From Pelecanus crispus (lineage: Eukaryota; Chordata; Aves; Pelecaniformes; Pelecanidae), in assembly GCF_030463565.1 (NCBI RefSeq), contig NC_134660.1, forward strand, positions 1,228,001 to 1,292,000: 64,000 nucleotides of DNA, in the 5' to 3' direction. Position numbers and translations under genes: made by a program. Below are positions 32,331-44,290 of this stretch, piece by piece. The notes under the pieces were generated by a model that made no database searches, had not been told where the DNA came from, and was given only the letters and a program-made list of their open reading frames with translations. Numbering within the stretch: the stretch's first letter is position 1; every line of letters starts with the position of its first letter.

Positions 32331-35300
32331 TATTCTATTCTGCAAAGTCATTCTGGACTTTTTTGATTGCTTCAGTCTGTTACTGTTCTTGCACCAATTC
32401 AGCCTACCTATTACTGCTCACAGGAAGAGAAAGAACTGCATCTCTTCACCCAGAAGAAACAGAAGGAGGGAATTACCCTGGGCTCAATTGAAACTGCAGC
32501 CAGCAGAAATTTGTGCCTGATTTTCCCTCCAGCTGCGAGCCATCTGTAGTTATCCCTATTTTTTTTTTATCTGTAATAAATTGATAGCTCCAAGGGGTAA
32601 GCACACTGCAAGGCAGAGAAACAGATTTCCAGGTTGCCACCAAGAAGTAGTTCAAATGGATCAAATGAGAAAGGAGGAAGCTGGCTACTCCTGACAGCAA
32701 TTGTAACAAGTCATATGGCAATGAGGCAGTGACATGTCATCTCCTGGTAGCAATATGAGCTATGGGGAGGGGGGCAGGAAAAATACATTTGAAAGCAGTT
32801 TCTGCAAGTCTGGAGCAAACAGACTCCAGTGAGTGTGTGTACACGCAGGGTGTGAAGACGAGGGTGCAGGAGAAACATCTGCCTACTGGAAGGTTTCACA
32901 TACTCCTCTAGGCATCTACTTCTGGCTCCTGAAAGAAATGGGATTGAATTCAGCCTGGCCACCTTGGCATGCCAGTGTTCTCACGTGGCCCTGCTGGCCC
33001 ATTTCTTGGCTGTTGACGCAAGCAAGCAGAGCTGGTGGAAATGAAGAATTTGTACCAGTGTAAACATAAGAATTAATAACCGAGCAACGGATTTGAAAGT
33101 GATCGGGTGAAATGGTATCTCAGCTTCTAACTACAGAGTAGATTCCGTGTTCCACTGTTGTACTGCCTGTTGTACTGCCTGTTGTACTGCCAGTCCAGCA
33201 CAGCTCTGGGCATTTCTCAAAGCTGGCCATGTCTGCTAGCTGTAGTGTAAGTCCTCAAGGTCATACTGGGAGGCTGCCTGAAACTGGGCTCTGAAGCTCA
33301 TGGGAAGGGGAAAGCCCCAGCTAAGCATCCTTCCAGGTTCTCATTTATGCAGCGCAAAGGGATTGGATACATCAGATGAAGCCAACTGTCCCACAGCCCA
33401 GTCCATCAGCAGATATTCTAAGGTCAGCTCTTTCTAAGCACACTGCAGATCTCTGAGTCTGAGTGAAAGCTGGCCTAACAGATGGCTGTGTGGACAGAAA
33501 GCATGCGAGTCACATCTGCTCTCGAGCTCATCCTTCATTCCCCAGAAGAGACGAAGCCACTTCTGCCTCACCTTATCACCAGATACCTTGTAAAGATGGA
33601 GAATGCTGAGGCTGCAAGTCCTCTTTGGCATCATACCTCACATTGCCACAGTCCTTTGTGCAGCATGCTGATCCGGCAGCATTCTGCATCTGCATCACGC
33701 AGGTGTAAACTGGGCTACTAGAAATCAGGTCCTGCAGCTTTGCTTTGGTACCTGGAAGCAATGACGCACAGAGGAATGCAACACTCCTCCAAGGTATGGC
33801 CACCCTTGAAAATGGGCACTTTTTTTCAAGGGAATGCCAAGCATTTCTGAACCTGAAACCCCAGCAGCTTCCCTTTAGATCAAATGATTGCTGAGCATTT
33901 CCAGGAGGCTGACTCAGTAACTTTGTGAAATCACTAATGCCAAGCGCTCCTGTGCTGACAGGCAGAGGAATAGCAGTTTATGGTCTTCCTTGTTCACCAA
34001 AAGAAACCTTATCTCTGATCCTATAGTCACCCTGAACAAATGCAAGGCCTTTCTGGGGGAGATGTGTGTGTTGTGTTAATTGCATATTTTGCTGAGATGA
34101 AAGGTCTCAGCATCTCTCAGTAACTTCCTCTGCTTCCTTTTGTTCTCTGGAAGCCTCATTTTTTCCCTCCTAATATTTATTCATGAGGATTTTTGCTTTC
34201 AGAAGCTTTAGAGCAGCTGCTCCTGGTCTGATGGAATTCACTCAGCAGCAGAGATGTCTTTTCATCTGTTCAGCACAGCCAGCTTCACCATCGACAAGCA
34301 TCTGCTTCTCTGGACAGGACTCCAGCTTCAGCACCATTAATATGCATTTTATGGAGTGCAATGGAACACATGTGCAATCTGCAGGCTAAAGCCTCCGCGT
34401 AGTTTTGCACATATGCACACCTGCATGCAAAGGGCATCTTGTCAAGCCAAGATCTTGGTCTTCACAAGATGGACACGGTTTCATGAACTGCAGTGACGCA
34501 CGAATACTGTATACATATGAATATATCCTAATATCCGTATTCAGACCCTTGACTTCTTTTTTTGGTAAACTGGCCAAGTTTAACTTTGGTGTAACTCCAA
34601 AGTTCAGATTTTTAAAGTCATTAGTCTGGTTGTGAGCTGAATTTCGATGACTCAATCCCAGAAAGTGGAAACAGGCTTCAGTTTTATTATGGCAAAGCAA
34701 GAAGTGCTTTACCTGTAATTTCCTGGCAGAAACTTTTCTCACAAGAAGGGACAGACTAGAAGTTCTATTGTCATTACAGTATTAGTAATGCGATAGGAGA
34801 AGATTTCACCCTCTATACTCTTGTGCTCATTTCAGCACACACCACCGAATTCATCTATACATTGTGGACGTGCAGCTGATTTTGAACACACAAAACATCT
34901 GGTCTGACGGGTACATCTGGCAGCTGGAGAGCCAACCACCTGCTGTGCAAAGTGGCAGCTGCATGTGGGGAACGGGGATGTACAACTCAAAGAGGAGTGA
35001 GTGCACATGTAAACCAGAGCATGGATTCAGGGTCAGTGCGTGCCATCTAATATCCCACCATTTTCTGGAGATTTTAAGCACATGCCCTTAGCTCAAGTAC
35101 GCATTGCTGTGGTCATTTCCCGACACATTAGACCTCCTAATTGAAAGCAGCCCGAGTTAGGAAATTCAGAGTTAGCGCACAAAAACCTTTTCTGAATCCT
35201 CTCCACCCTCAGCCTGTTATCTTGGCTCACACAGGGAACGTAACAGTATTTCCCATAGAAAAGTGAATTTTGCAATTTCCAGGCACAAAAGAAGGCAGGT

Positions 35301-35454
35301 GATGAGGTTGGAGTTGCATTAGTACCAGTAGCCATGAATGCTTGATCCAGTGTAATACATGACCTATGTGAAACACATCTTTATTTTGGTATGTCTCCAA
35401 ATATCCTGAGGCTTCTTTGACTTTATTTTAAGAGTCTCAGCTCTCAAAATGTAA
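32331..35454. other. Gene desert, part 2
   Basis: CpG-poor unique DNA; only a three-unit 12-bp repeat (33156-33191) and faint old repeat traces near 34560-34620 are visible. No gene is supported. Confidence 0.35.
33156..33191 (+). repeat. Three-unit 12-bp tandem repeat
   Basis: TGTTGTACTGCC is repeated three times exactly. Confidence 0.9.
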
Positions 35455-35630
35455 AGGAAAGAGAAAAGAAAAAGAAAGAAGGAAAAAGAAAAAAAAGAGA
35501 AAGAAAAAGAGAAAGAAAAAGAGAAAGAAAAAGAGAAAGAAAAAGAGAAAGAAAAAGAGAAAGAAAAAGAGAAAGAAAAAGAGAAAGAAAAAGGAAAAGG
35601 AAAAGAGAAAAGGAAAAGAGAAAAGAAGGG
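35455..35630 (+). repeat. Long purine (GA-rich) microsatellite, 12-bp periodicity
   Basis: About 175 bp of nearly pure A/G. In the middle (about 35499-35592) the 12-mer AAAGAAAAAGAG recurs about eight times. The minus-strand frames here code only Phe/Leu/Ser low complexity and are not genes. Confidence 0.93.
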
Positions 35631-35794
35631 TAAGACTGAAACATATGGAACAGGTTCTGCTCTGGGGCAGTGTTAATCTCACAGAGATGAGTGAAACTGG
35701 TGTAATTGTTCTGTTCTCCTCCCACTTCCCCCAATAACTTCAGGAGAGGGACCTCTAGGTAATAATTAGAGTGGGATGACTATATCAGTTGCAC

Positions 35795-35875
35795 CTTTCA
35801 GAAACGGCAACCCCCTAACGCCTCTGTGATTCAGTTTCCTCACTGGTACTAAAAGGAAATAAAAGCTGTCTTCCC
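35795..35875 (+). repeat. Possible MIR relic
   Basis: CCTCTGTGATTCAGTTTCCT followed by CACTGGTA resembles the MIR core segment that reads CTGTGCCTCAGTTTCCTCA. It is short and diverged. Confidence 0.4.
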
Positions 35876-36264
35876 CCTCCCGGAAATATTGGAGATCCTC
35901 GGGTGAGTCACACTGTGGAAGTCTGAATCACTGCTATTTAATTACTTCATTACTTCATTTGAGAACTTCAGTGGAGTCCGGAGAACCAGGCTGGGGGGTG
36001 CCCAGATCCCTGCCAGCATGGAGATGTCCCCTAGGGGAATCTAGAGCTCTGCATCAACTACTTTCAGGAGGAAATCTGCGGAGCTGCAGGGCTTGCACTG
36101 GGGCAATGGCCAGAGTCTCTGTCTCGCCTGCCAGGCCTTCCATCTGGACGTGTCAGAGAGCACTGGGGAGCCACCGAGCCAGAGACAGATGCAGTGAAGA
36201 GGGAGCAATGTTTCACCGGTCTGTCAACATGTCATTAGGCTCTCATGAGGGAACATAGAGCAGA

Positions 36265-36345
36265 GGGGTGTGGGGAGGAGGGGGGAGATGGCGAGGGGAG
36301 AGAGGAAGAAAGAGAAAGAGGGGCAGAGAAAATGACAGAGTATTG
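36265..36345 (+). repeat. Purine-rich low-complexity tract
   Basis: About 80 bp of G- and A-rich sequence (GGAGGGGGGAGATGG, AGAGAGGAAGAAAGAG). Confidence 0.75.
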
Positions 36346-37364
36346 GAGAGATGGAGAGGTTGGTGCCAATGCCGTGTAAATCACTGCCAAGGGGAGAGCT
36401 CCATCAAACACAAGGCCAGTACTATAAATCAGCCCATAATTAGGTGCAAAGAGAAAGCTTTAACATCCTCATCAAATTGATTAATACATCTCATGGCTCA
36501 GGACAGATGTAGATGGTGTTTATGAACAACTGCAAAGCAGCCAAGGCTGTGTCTGGGGCAGGAGGAAAAGGGGATGGAGGGAGGAGTGATGGATCTGAAA
36601 ACAGAAGCTCCCCTTCTCTTCGTCACCACATTCTCCTGGGCAATGGCTGAGGGTCTCCCCTGCCTCTCAGCTCATCTGTCTGCAAGCTTTGTGGAAATGA
36701 AGTAGTTAATGTTAGCACAGCAAGAGGGAAATGGAAAGCCTTTATTTTAGGGGCTGATCCAAAACTATCAGTGCTAATGAGCATCTTCCCATTGATTTTG
36801 GTGCAATTTGGTTTAGATCGTTAATAAGCACGATTACAGGTAGTCTTGGGTGAAGACAATAAACAGCAAGCTGCTGGCTCTAAGAAAGCAGAGACATGAA
36901 AGAACATAAGATGAGAGGTCTGAATTCTGCTTGCATTCAATGGCGCAAATCTACCACTGATTTGAATGGGTCAAGGGTTCAGTCCAGACCGCATGTCCCA
37001 GAGGGGAGGTCAACAACAGAAAGTGCAGAAAAGGAAGGGAAGAGTGTTCCCAGCACGGAGATCCCAATGTCAGTGGTGGCTGTGAGGTAAAGCAAAGCTA
37101 GAAATGAAGAGCTCCAAGCCACCCTCATGGCTGCTCATCCAAGGCTTTCTAAAACCACCTCCAATTTTTCAGTTCCTAGGAGTAAGACCCCCCACTGAAG
37201 GAATATCATTTTGGTACTTGCCATGTGGTCAGCTTCAAAGTACTCAAAAGTTTGAGGCAATGAATGTTATAGGAATTCTGTGCCATTATTCTCACTGTTG
37301 ATGTATTTCAAATCCAGTCTGTGGATTGTTAGGAGTTGCTATGCTCATGTTCATTCCTGATTAC
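36346..37364. other. Noncoding DNA with a DR2 motif
   Basis: Contains a perfect DR2 RARE-like motif at 36968-36981. The surrounding 36915-36985 (CATTCAATGG ... GATTTGAATGGG) resembles a widespread ancient amniote repeat, so the motif may derive from a repeat. No gene. Confidence 0.3.
36968..36981 (+). promoter_or_regulatory. DR2 RARE-like motif in the gene desert
   Basis: GGGTCA-AG-GGTTCA: both half-sites fit the RGKTCA consensus, with a 2-bp spacer. It lies 26.4 kb 3' of the HOXB1 stop. Function is unknown. Confidence 0.4.
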
Positions 37365-37480
37365 AAACAAACGCAGACAGTCCCTACCCCAAAGTGCTTA
37401 CAATCAAAGGATAAGAAAGACAGCAGGTGGATACAGATAGATGGGAGAACCTAAGAAAATGATGAGACAATGTTGGTCAG
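37365..37480 (-). repeat. Ancient SINE-like relic, antisense
   Basis: GACAGTCCCTACCCCAAAGT followed by GCTTACAATC is a signature of an old amniote SINE family seen next to MIR-like sequences. The assignment to a family is uncertain. Confidence 0.4.
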
Positions 37481-37838
37481 CGGGGTAAGGCCACAGTGTC
37501 AGCGCACTTGCTGCCCAGACATTGTCAAATGGGCGTGCACGGTGCACAGGTGAGGTGGTCAAAAGTGCACGATACAAACAATTTATCACGCAGCTCTGCA
37601 ACTTAGCTGTTATTCATCACTTCTAGGTGTGTGTGCAGCACACGTGCATAGCCAGGGCAACTGAACACGGGGTGGGAGGAATAGCTCTGTGGAGGGAAAG
37701 TTGCAGGAGAATCTCAAATCTGCAGCTTTTCTACCCATTTTGCTGCAATAAATACTGGAATGCCCAGCTCTTACAGACTGATTTTGGTCACTTTGGCCAT
37801 AAAACCCTTCATAACAGAGGACAGCATCACTCCCACCT
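37481..37838. other. Noncoding unique DNA
   Basis: Nothing recognised between the two antisense SINE-like relics. Confidence 0.3.
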
Positions 37839-37990
37839 TTTCAACAAATGAAGAAACTGAGGCACAGGGAAAGAAAGCGACTTACTTGCCCACTATCATC
37901 CAGCAGGTCAGGGACAGAAGCTGGAGTAGACCCTGACTCTTTGGACCCCCTGCTCAGTGCTCTCCCACTCCCCTTTCCCTCTAGACCACA
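37839..37990 (-). repeat. MIR-like SINE relic, antisense
   Basis: AATGAAGAAACTGAGGCACA, then CGACTTACTTGCCC, then CAGCAGGTCAGGGACAGAAG follow the order of the reverse-complemented MIR core and head. Diverged but recognisable. Confidence 0.65.
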
Positions 37991-40187
37991 CGGCCTGGCA
38001 TTCAGAGACTATTCTGGGGTGCTGAGAGAGAGCCCTCAGCTTTCACTCTGGCTTGACAGCAGGGATCCCCTACTCCTGCTGGGGAAGGCTGGTAAAAAGT
38101 CTGGGAGTTGCAAGTGAGGTGTCTGTACTGGAGTGACAAGATACTTAACCCCTCAGCCCTTAGGAGTTACAGACGTGATGTGGCGTGCATGTGTCAGCAA
38201 ATAATTCAGAGGTGAAGGGTTTACAAGAAACACAGCTCCTCTGGACCCCTCCTTTGAGAAGACACAGGTTGGCTTGATTCTTTTTCCAAAACGCTGCTTG
38301 CCTTAAGCCCCACATAGAGCTGCAGCGACTGTTTCATAGGGTATATTAAAAAATGAAAAAAACTCCCAAACTTCCATAGAAACAGCACAAGCCTTATTTA
38401 CTGGCAAGAAGCACCCAAGAAAAGAACTCTTTATAGACAGGTTTTAAACACCACTGGTTCCGAGGACCTTTAACCTCTCTGTATTAATCCTGGCAGACAA
38501 AGACCTTGCCCATGCGTCATTATGGCAGGATAAGGCCCCAGTAGACATGACTTACAGGCTCCAAAAGCCACTCCCTGTGCTCACTAACAGACCACAGGCT
38601 CCAGAGATTCCAACAACAGACATCCAGTCCCAAGGGATGAGCCACCAAGGGGATTTTGTCACCCTCTGCCTGCCTTGGAGAAGAGTTTGAAAGGGAAATA
38701 AAGTCTTAGCAATTATTCCACCTCGTATCGCCACCCACAAAATATTATGAGCAAGCCTGTGAAGAGAAATACTGAAAACTCTTGGCTTTTAAACTTAAGA
38801 AGTCTTCAGATTAAGAGGATGGCGCTCCATTTGGAGCTCACTTGCTTGTTCTCTGCTTTTCTGCTGGGATTATATATTCTCAAAACACAGGAAACACTAA
38901 AAAAGCAGAATATCCTTTTCAGCTGCGAAATCTCTCCCATCCACTTAGGCTCCCTGCCCACACTAAAGGATAAACATCTAATCCTTAGCTAGAGCAGTCA
39001 TCCTTGCTGCAGAAAAGAAATATAAAGGAAAAATAAATCAATGGAAATTAGCAAAGCTCAGGGTAAAAAATCCATGCCCTGCCAGTGCGATATTTGAGAC
39101 AACATTTTTCTGCATGATTTAATGTCATATAATTACAAATATCAGTTCCCATTTTTTAATTGATTCTTTCCCTCCATTTATTAAAGTTTCTTAAGGCTGA
39201 ACCTGCTCTTCTTGTAGGCAGTGGCAAAAGGCTTTTAATGGAACAAGGACAGAATCTGTCCACACTGTAAACTCCATGAACAGAGATGATTTTTCCTCCT
39301 GTATTTCCCAGTGCTTGTTGTAACAGCACTGTAACACTTTCTAAAGAGAGCTCTTAGGTACTACTGTGATACATTCAAATGGCTATACTTTTTTCTTTTA
39401 ACATGTACATGTGCACTTAATGAAAAACAGCCTGTAAACATTATAGCCTGATTCCTCTCATGCTTGGAGAAATATTGAACAACTCTTTACAGTCTGTAGA
39501 GCTGCATTAGTAAAATAAGAGAATCAAACCTTAGGGTGTGAGGTACACTGTTGGCTGACTGCAGGATCCACTATTGATTGCCATGGGAGTTTTGCTTGGA
39601 ATAAGGTCTGAATGTGAATTTTAGGATTTAACTCCATGTACATTCACACAGGAAGATATAAAATTTACTTTTCAGGAATGCCCGGTTTTCTCACCTTTAT
39701 CCTGATTTTACTTGAGTTACTTTTGATTTCCAGTGTTTAAAGTTATAAAAGATCTGGGATTTAGAAACATTAACTACCTCCTCGAAGCGTAGCTTTGAAG
39801 TTGCTGCTGAATAAACTCTCCCACAGAGCAGATGCTGAAGTTTCCTTTCTGTCCCAGTCATTGTATCGAATTGGACGTTGAAGCTTATGACATTTCCCAA
39901 GTTAACTGACTTTTCCAGTAACAGTTTTCAAACTTCATAATAAACAACAAAATCATGTGTCTATTCCTCCCTCCCCCAACTCTGACTTCACTACAGAGTT
40001 TTTGGTCAAATTACTCCTCATTTCCACCACATGAAGTCGGGCAGGAGAAAAGAAGATTTGCTTGAAAGAAGAAAGGGAGTGTTTGGATGTGAACCGCAGG
40101 AGGGAATTTGCCATCTCCCATCTACCCATCCTACAGAGCACTGGATGCAACCGGTGGTCAGGATCCCTGGTGGCCAGCTCTTCAGCT
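37991..40187. other. Gene desert, part 3
   Basis: AT-rich unique DNA; no gene or clear repeat recognised. Confidence 0.3.
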
Positions 40188-40255
40188 GGTGTAAATCAGC
40201 ATCGCTTCACTGACTTAAACAGAACTTCAGTCCATCATCTGAAGGCTGTACCTGC
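40188..40255. repeat. Ancient amniote interspersed repeat relic
   Basis: AGCTGGTGTAAATCAGCATC followed by ACTGACTTAAACAG resembles a common old amniote repeat motif (GGTGTAAATCAGCATAGCTC... TTGACTTCAATGG). Family name uncertain. Confidence 0.4.
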
Positions 40256-40889
40256 TCTGAGTCTGTAGCATAACTGAGCCTGACAATGTCCCCATGTTCC
40301 AGTGGTACCAATCATCCTAATAAAACCCAAAAGGTGACTGGCAATGTCCTGTTCCCCAAGACACAACCCCTGAGAAACACAGGAGTTTAAACATTCAGAA
40401 GGCGAGTGAAAAGATTTCTCTGGTGTTTTGGACAGCAAAGTCCAGTGAGCAAGGGCCCCACTGTGGACTGTGCCCCAGCTGGAGTGACAGCACAACAGAC
40501 AAGCCACTTTGTGCATCCTTCAGCCCTGTCAGGGAGCAGTTATTGATGAGTAAGGGCTATTCTTAAGGTCTCTGCTCCAGCCCCTTCCTCTGGCTCAGGC
40601 CCCTTTGTGGGTCCAGCCCAGGGAACAGTTCACGAACTCTGATAAGCGAAAAAGAAAAAAAAAAAGCCTGTTTATAGTGCAGGGAGAAGCCATTCCCAGT
40701 GGCTTTGCTGGAGGAAGGTAAATGTGCATCATGCACAACAAGCCAGAGACGTGACCTCTGAGAGCAAAGTACATGTTCAGTGATGCAACAGCTCTGGTAT
40801 CTGTAAATATTTATGCGATCAAAACAGAAGACTTGATCCTGCAAAGTGCTACTAGTCCTCAGTTTTCATCTGAACACCCCCTTCTGAAT

Positions 40890-41615
40890 TCAGCTTTATT
40901 CAATATTTTTATTAATAACTCAGGCAAGGGAACAGAGCATAGGTGCAGATGATTTCAAGATGGGGAAGAGGGACAGAGCTGCAAGCCCTTCAGAGAGCAG
41001 GGTTTGAATTCATAAAGAGCAATAATCTGAAAGCGGGAAGATAATAAAGATGAGTGCTAAATTCCAAACTTGTGAAGGAATAATCATCCACAAAAATGCG
41101 AGCTGGGAAATAAGCGCCAAGAAAGCAGTTTTGTAGGAAAAGATCTGGGAGAATCATTGAGCCAAAACTGAAAAGGCATGAACAGAATTATGCTGGCTTG
41201 CATAAAAGAGATGTTAGATACAAAAATAAACCTCCTCACTCTCCTCAGCCCTAACAAGGGCCTCAGCTGGCCCAGTTTTGGACACCACAAGAGAATAGTC
41301 TAGAGGGAGAGTAACAAAACAATTTCAGATCTAGAAAATATGACCTACATGAAGAGACCAAAAGTAGTGGCTGAGTGTAGGGAGGAGACTGAGGGGAGAT
41401 TTATCAATCTTCAAGCATGTTAAAAGCTGCCACAAAAAGGAAGGTAATAAACCATGCTCCATGTTCACTGAGGATTTGACAAGGGGTAATGAGTTTAAAC
41501 TGCACCAAGGGAGGTTTAGATTAGGCATTAGGGAAAACTTTCTGACAGTAAGGATGGTTACTGCCTGAGGGAGCTGTGGGATCCCCGTCACCGGACATTT
41601 TTAAATCTAAGAAAA
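40890..41615 (+). mobile_element. Ancient CR1 LINE relic (3' reverse transcriptase region and 3' UTR)
   Basis: The segment opens with codons resembling the CR1 reverse transcriptase FNIFIN motif (about 40898-40920). It continues with GCAGATGATTTCAAGATGGG (about 40947), CCCAGTTTTGGACACC (about 41271), GGGAGGTTTAGATTAGGCAT (about 41509) and GAGCTGTGGGATCCCCGTC (about 41571), in the order of a CR1 element. The frame is broken by many stops and indels, so it is an inactive fossil. The 3' tail is lost. Confidence 0.75.
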
Positions 41616-42819
41616 GTTAAATGTCTGACTGAAGGAACTGTTCCCACTTGTGAATGACAGACCAGCTGATACAGCTCTATCTTCTGTGTTTCTACAACTG
41701 TGGCTTCCAACTGCCCTTGAAATACATAAATGAAAATGTACACAAGCACAAACAACATAAACTCTACCTGTTGTAAAAGCAGACAATATCGAGGCACTGA
41801 ATTTGCCGGTGAAACTTTCAACAGTCATTTGCTTAATGTTTCTCTCACACCCAGGTAATAAAAGCAGAGCAATACCTTCAGCAGCTCAGAACCAGGCACA
41901 CTCACCCATGTGTTGCTCTCTTCAGTTTTTCCCCTACTACCAAATCTTGTTGACTTAAATAATAAATCAAAGGGAACGGCTGCAGCTCATACAACACAGG
42001 CAAAATCACAAGCCTCTAACCTTCACCTTCAAGATTTCCCTACAAGGGTTTCAACATCTGGAGCCCATTCAGCTTGAAGTGATGACAATTTCCAATAAGC
42101 GTTAATGGGGGATCCTGCCCAGTCTATACTCTATGACTATAATTCAGCCTGTCTGTCCATCTGTCAGGGTTTATGACAGCCAGAGCTCACACACACAGGA
42201 ACAAACTACAGCTACAGATTTCTTAATGAGCACATAATGAAGTCAACCTGCTTCATTTTTTTCAGCTCGGCTGATCATTTCCACCGGGCAGACTTCTCTT
42301 CGCTCTACCAGCTCTCGGTGCCAGGAGCTTGTTGGGCTGTGGATGAGTTGATGGGGGCAAAAAGCCACAAACGGGAATCTTGGGAACACAAGGCGCTCGC
42401 ACTTTTCCACAGGCAGCTCCCACGCCTGTGTAAACCACCAGGATGACTTTTGCTGCTTTTGGGTCAGTCCCATAAGAAAGGGAACCATGGTGTGGCCACA
42501 TGCATTACCCTCGGGCTGATAAAACACCCCAGAAAGTGCAGGCAGAGCCGGCAATAGCACTTACCAAGCAGCGTTGCTCCCTGTTCCTCCACCTTGTGCT
42601 GTCTGAACCGCAAAGTCCCTCATCGCCTCCTCCATGCATACGTCCAGAGCAAAATCTCAGCATGGGGAGGGAGGTTCCTGCTGAGCTGGCTGCGGCTCCT
42701 CTCCCCTCAGGCTGCGGCCATGTCATCCCTGTGCTGCAGAGCCTAAGAGGCCTGGCCAGGGCAGGTGCCACAAGATGGTGGCCTAGGCCTCGCTCTCCAG
42801 AGCCAGCATCGTGCCACAG
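41616..42819. other. Noncoding DNA leading into minisatellite 3
   Basis: Unique sequence becoming GC-richer after about 42.5 kb. Open frames at 42243-42560 and 42500-42841 show no recognisable domain. Confidence 0.3.
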
Positions 42820-43910
42820 CCTGAGTCACCTCACAGACTGAGGCAGCCTCACAGTCAGAGTCACCACACTGCTGGTGTTGCCTCGCAGGCGGCGTTGTCT
42901 CACAGCCGGCGTCACCTCGCTGCTGGCATCGCCTCGGAGCCTTCATCGCCTCAGAGCCTCAGTCACCTCACAGCCTGAATCGCCTCACAGCCTGAATTGC
43001 CTCAGTCTGCGTCGCCTCAGTCTGCGTCGCCTCACAGCCCAAGTTGCCTCACGGCCTGCACCGCCTCACAGCCCAGGTTGCCTCAGAGCCCAGGTTGCCT
43101 CACAGCCTGAATCGCCTCAGAGTCTGTGTCACCTCAGTCTGCATCACCTCAGTCTGCGTTAACTCACAGCCCAAGTTGCCTCACGGCCTGCATCGCCTCA
43201 CAGCCCAAGTTGTCTCAGAGCCCAAATCACCTGAGAGCCCCAGCCGCCTCACAGCCTGAATCGCCTCAGAGTCTGTGTCGCCTCAGTCTGCGTCGCCTCA
43301 CAGCCCAAGTTGCCTCACGGCCTGCATCACCTCACAGCCCAAGTTGCCTCGCGGCCTGCATCACCTCACAGCCCAAGTTGCCTCAGAGCCCAAATCACCT
43401 CAGAGCCCCAGCCGCCTCACAGCTTGAATTGCCTCAGAGTCTGTGCCGCCTCAGTCTGCGTCGCCTCAGTCTGCGTCACCTCACAGCCCAGGTTGCCTCA
43501 CAGCCTGCATCGCCTCACAGCCCAAGTTGTCTCAGAGCCCAGGTTGCCTCACGGCCTGCATCACCTCACAGCCCAAGTTGCCTGGCGGCCTGCATCGCCT
43601 CACAGCCCAAGTTGCCTGGCGGCCTGCGTTGCCTCACAGCCCAAGTTGCCTCGCGGCCTGTGTTGCCTCACAGCCCAAGTTGCCTCGCGGCCTGCATCGC
43701 CTCACAGCCCAAGTTGCCTCGTGGCCTGCATCGCCTCACAGCCCAAGTTGCCTCGCGGCCTGCATCGCCTCACAGCCCAAGTTGTCTCAGAGCCCAGGTT
43801 GCCTCAGAGCCTGCGTTGCCTCACAGCCTCGCTGCTTCACAGCCTCATCACCTCACAGCCCATGTCACCTCTCAGCCTCATCACCTCACGGCCCATGTCA
43901 CCTCCCAGAC
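42820..43910 (+). repeat. Minisatellite 3, unit about 34 bp
   Basis: About 1.1 kb of head-to-tail copies of a unit of the type CCTCACAGCCCAAGTTGCCT + CGCGGCCTGCATCG, with shorter and more diverged units at the edges. Because 34 is not a multiple of 3 and the unit lacks stop codons in the forward frames, three forward frames are open (up to 312 codons at 43126-44064). The predicted proteins are Ser/Pro/Gln/Ala/Cys repeats with no domain, so I treat the block as non-coding. Confidence 0.93.
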
Positions 43911-44129
43911 TGCGCCTTCCAGCTTGCCCTCAGCTCCAGCCCAGCCCCGCTGCCCTCCGCCGCAGCACTCCTCCCTGCGCTCCGTCTCCTACTGCGGACC
44001 TGAGCACCGCAGCACCAGGGACACGACAGCTTGCTTTCTTCCTAGTAATTACACTTGGAAATAGCCCCACAGATCGTTTTAATAAACAGCCTCCCCACAG
44101 GTGATGGTGTTTTCAGTCAGCTTGTAGGA

Positions 44130-44290
44130 ATAACCTTGCTCAGTCCTCCAGCGGCCGCCATTTGGGGCCCTGAGGCCTCAGGGCGGGAAGGCCCCTCTCG
44201 CAGCACCAGGCCTCCCGCTGTCCTGAGGCTCAGGAAAGCTTGGCAGTGGAGGTCAGAGTTTCCACCACGCGAGGAGCCTTCACCCTTCTT
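44130..44290 (+). promoter_or_regulatory. Short CpG-rich block with a YY1-type motif
   Basis: Directly after minisatellite 3, CpG content rises again. GCGGCCGC (44151-44158) overlaps a YY1-like GGCCGCCATTT (44153-44163). It could be a small promoter, for example of a noncoding RNA or a distal SKAP1 transcript. No exon or splice donor was confirmed. Confidence 0.3.

Noticed and set aside
35437..35734. Minus-strand frames rich in Phe/Leu over the purine tract
   Set aside because: They are translations of a polypyrimidine microsatellite, not membrane proteins.
43126..44064. 312-codon forward open frame
   Set aside because: It lies mostly in the 34-bp minisatellite and two other frames are open too; no domain.
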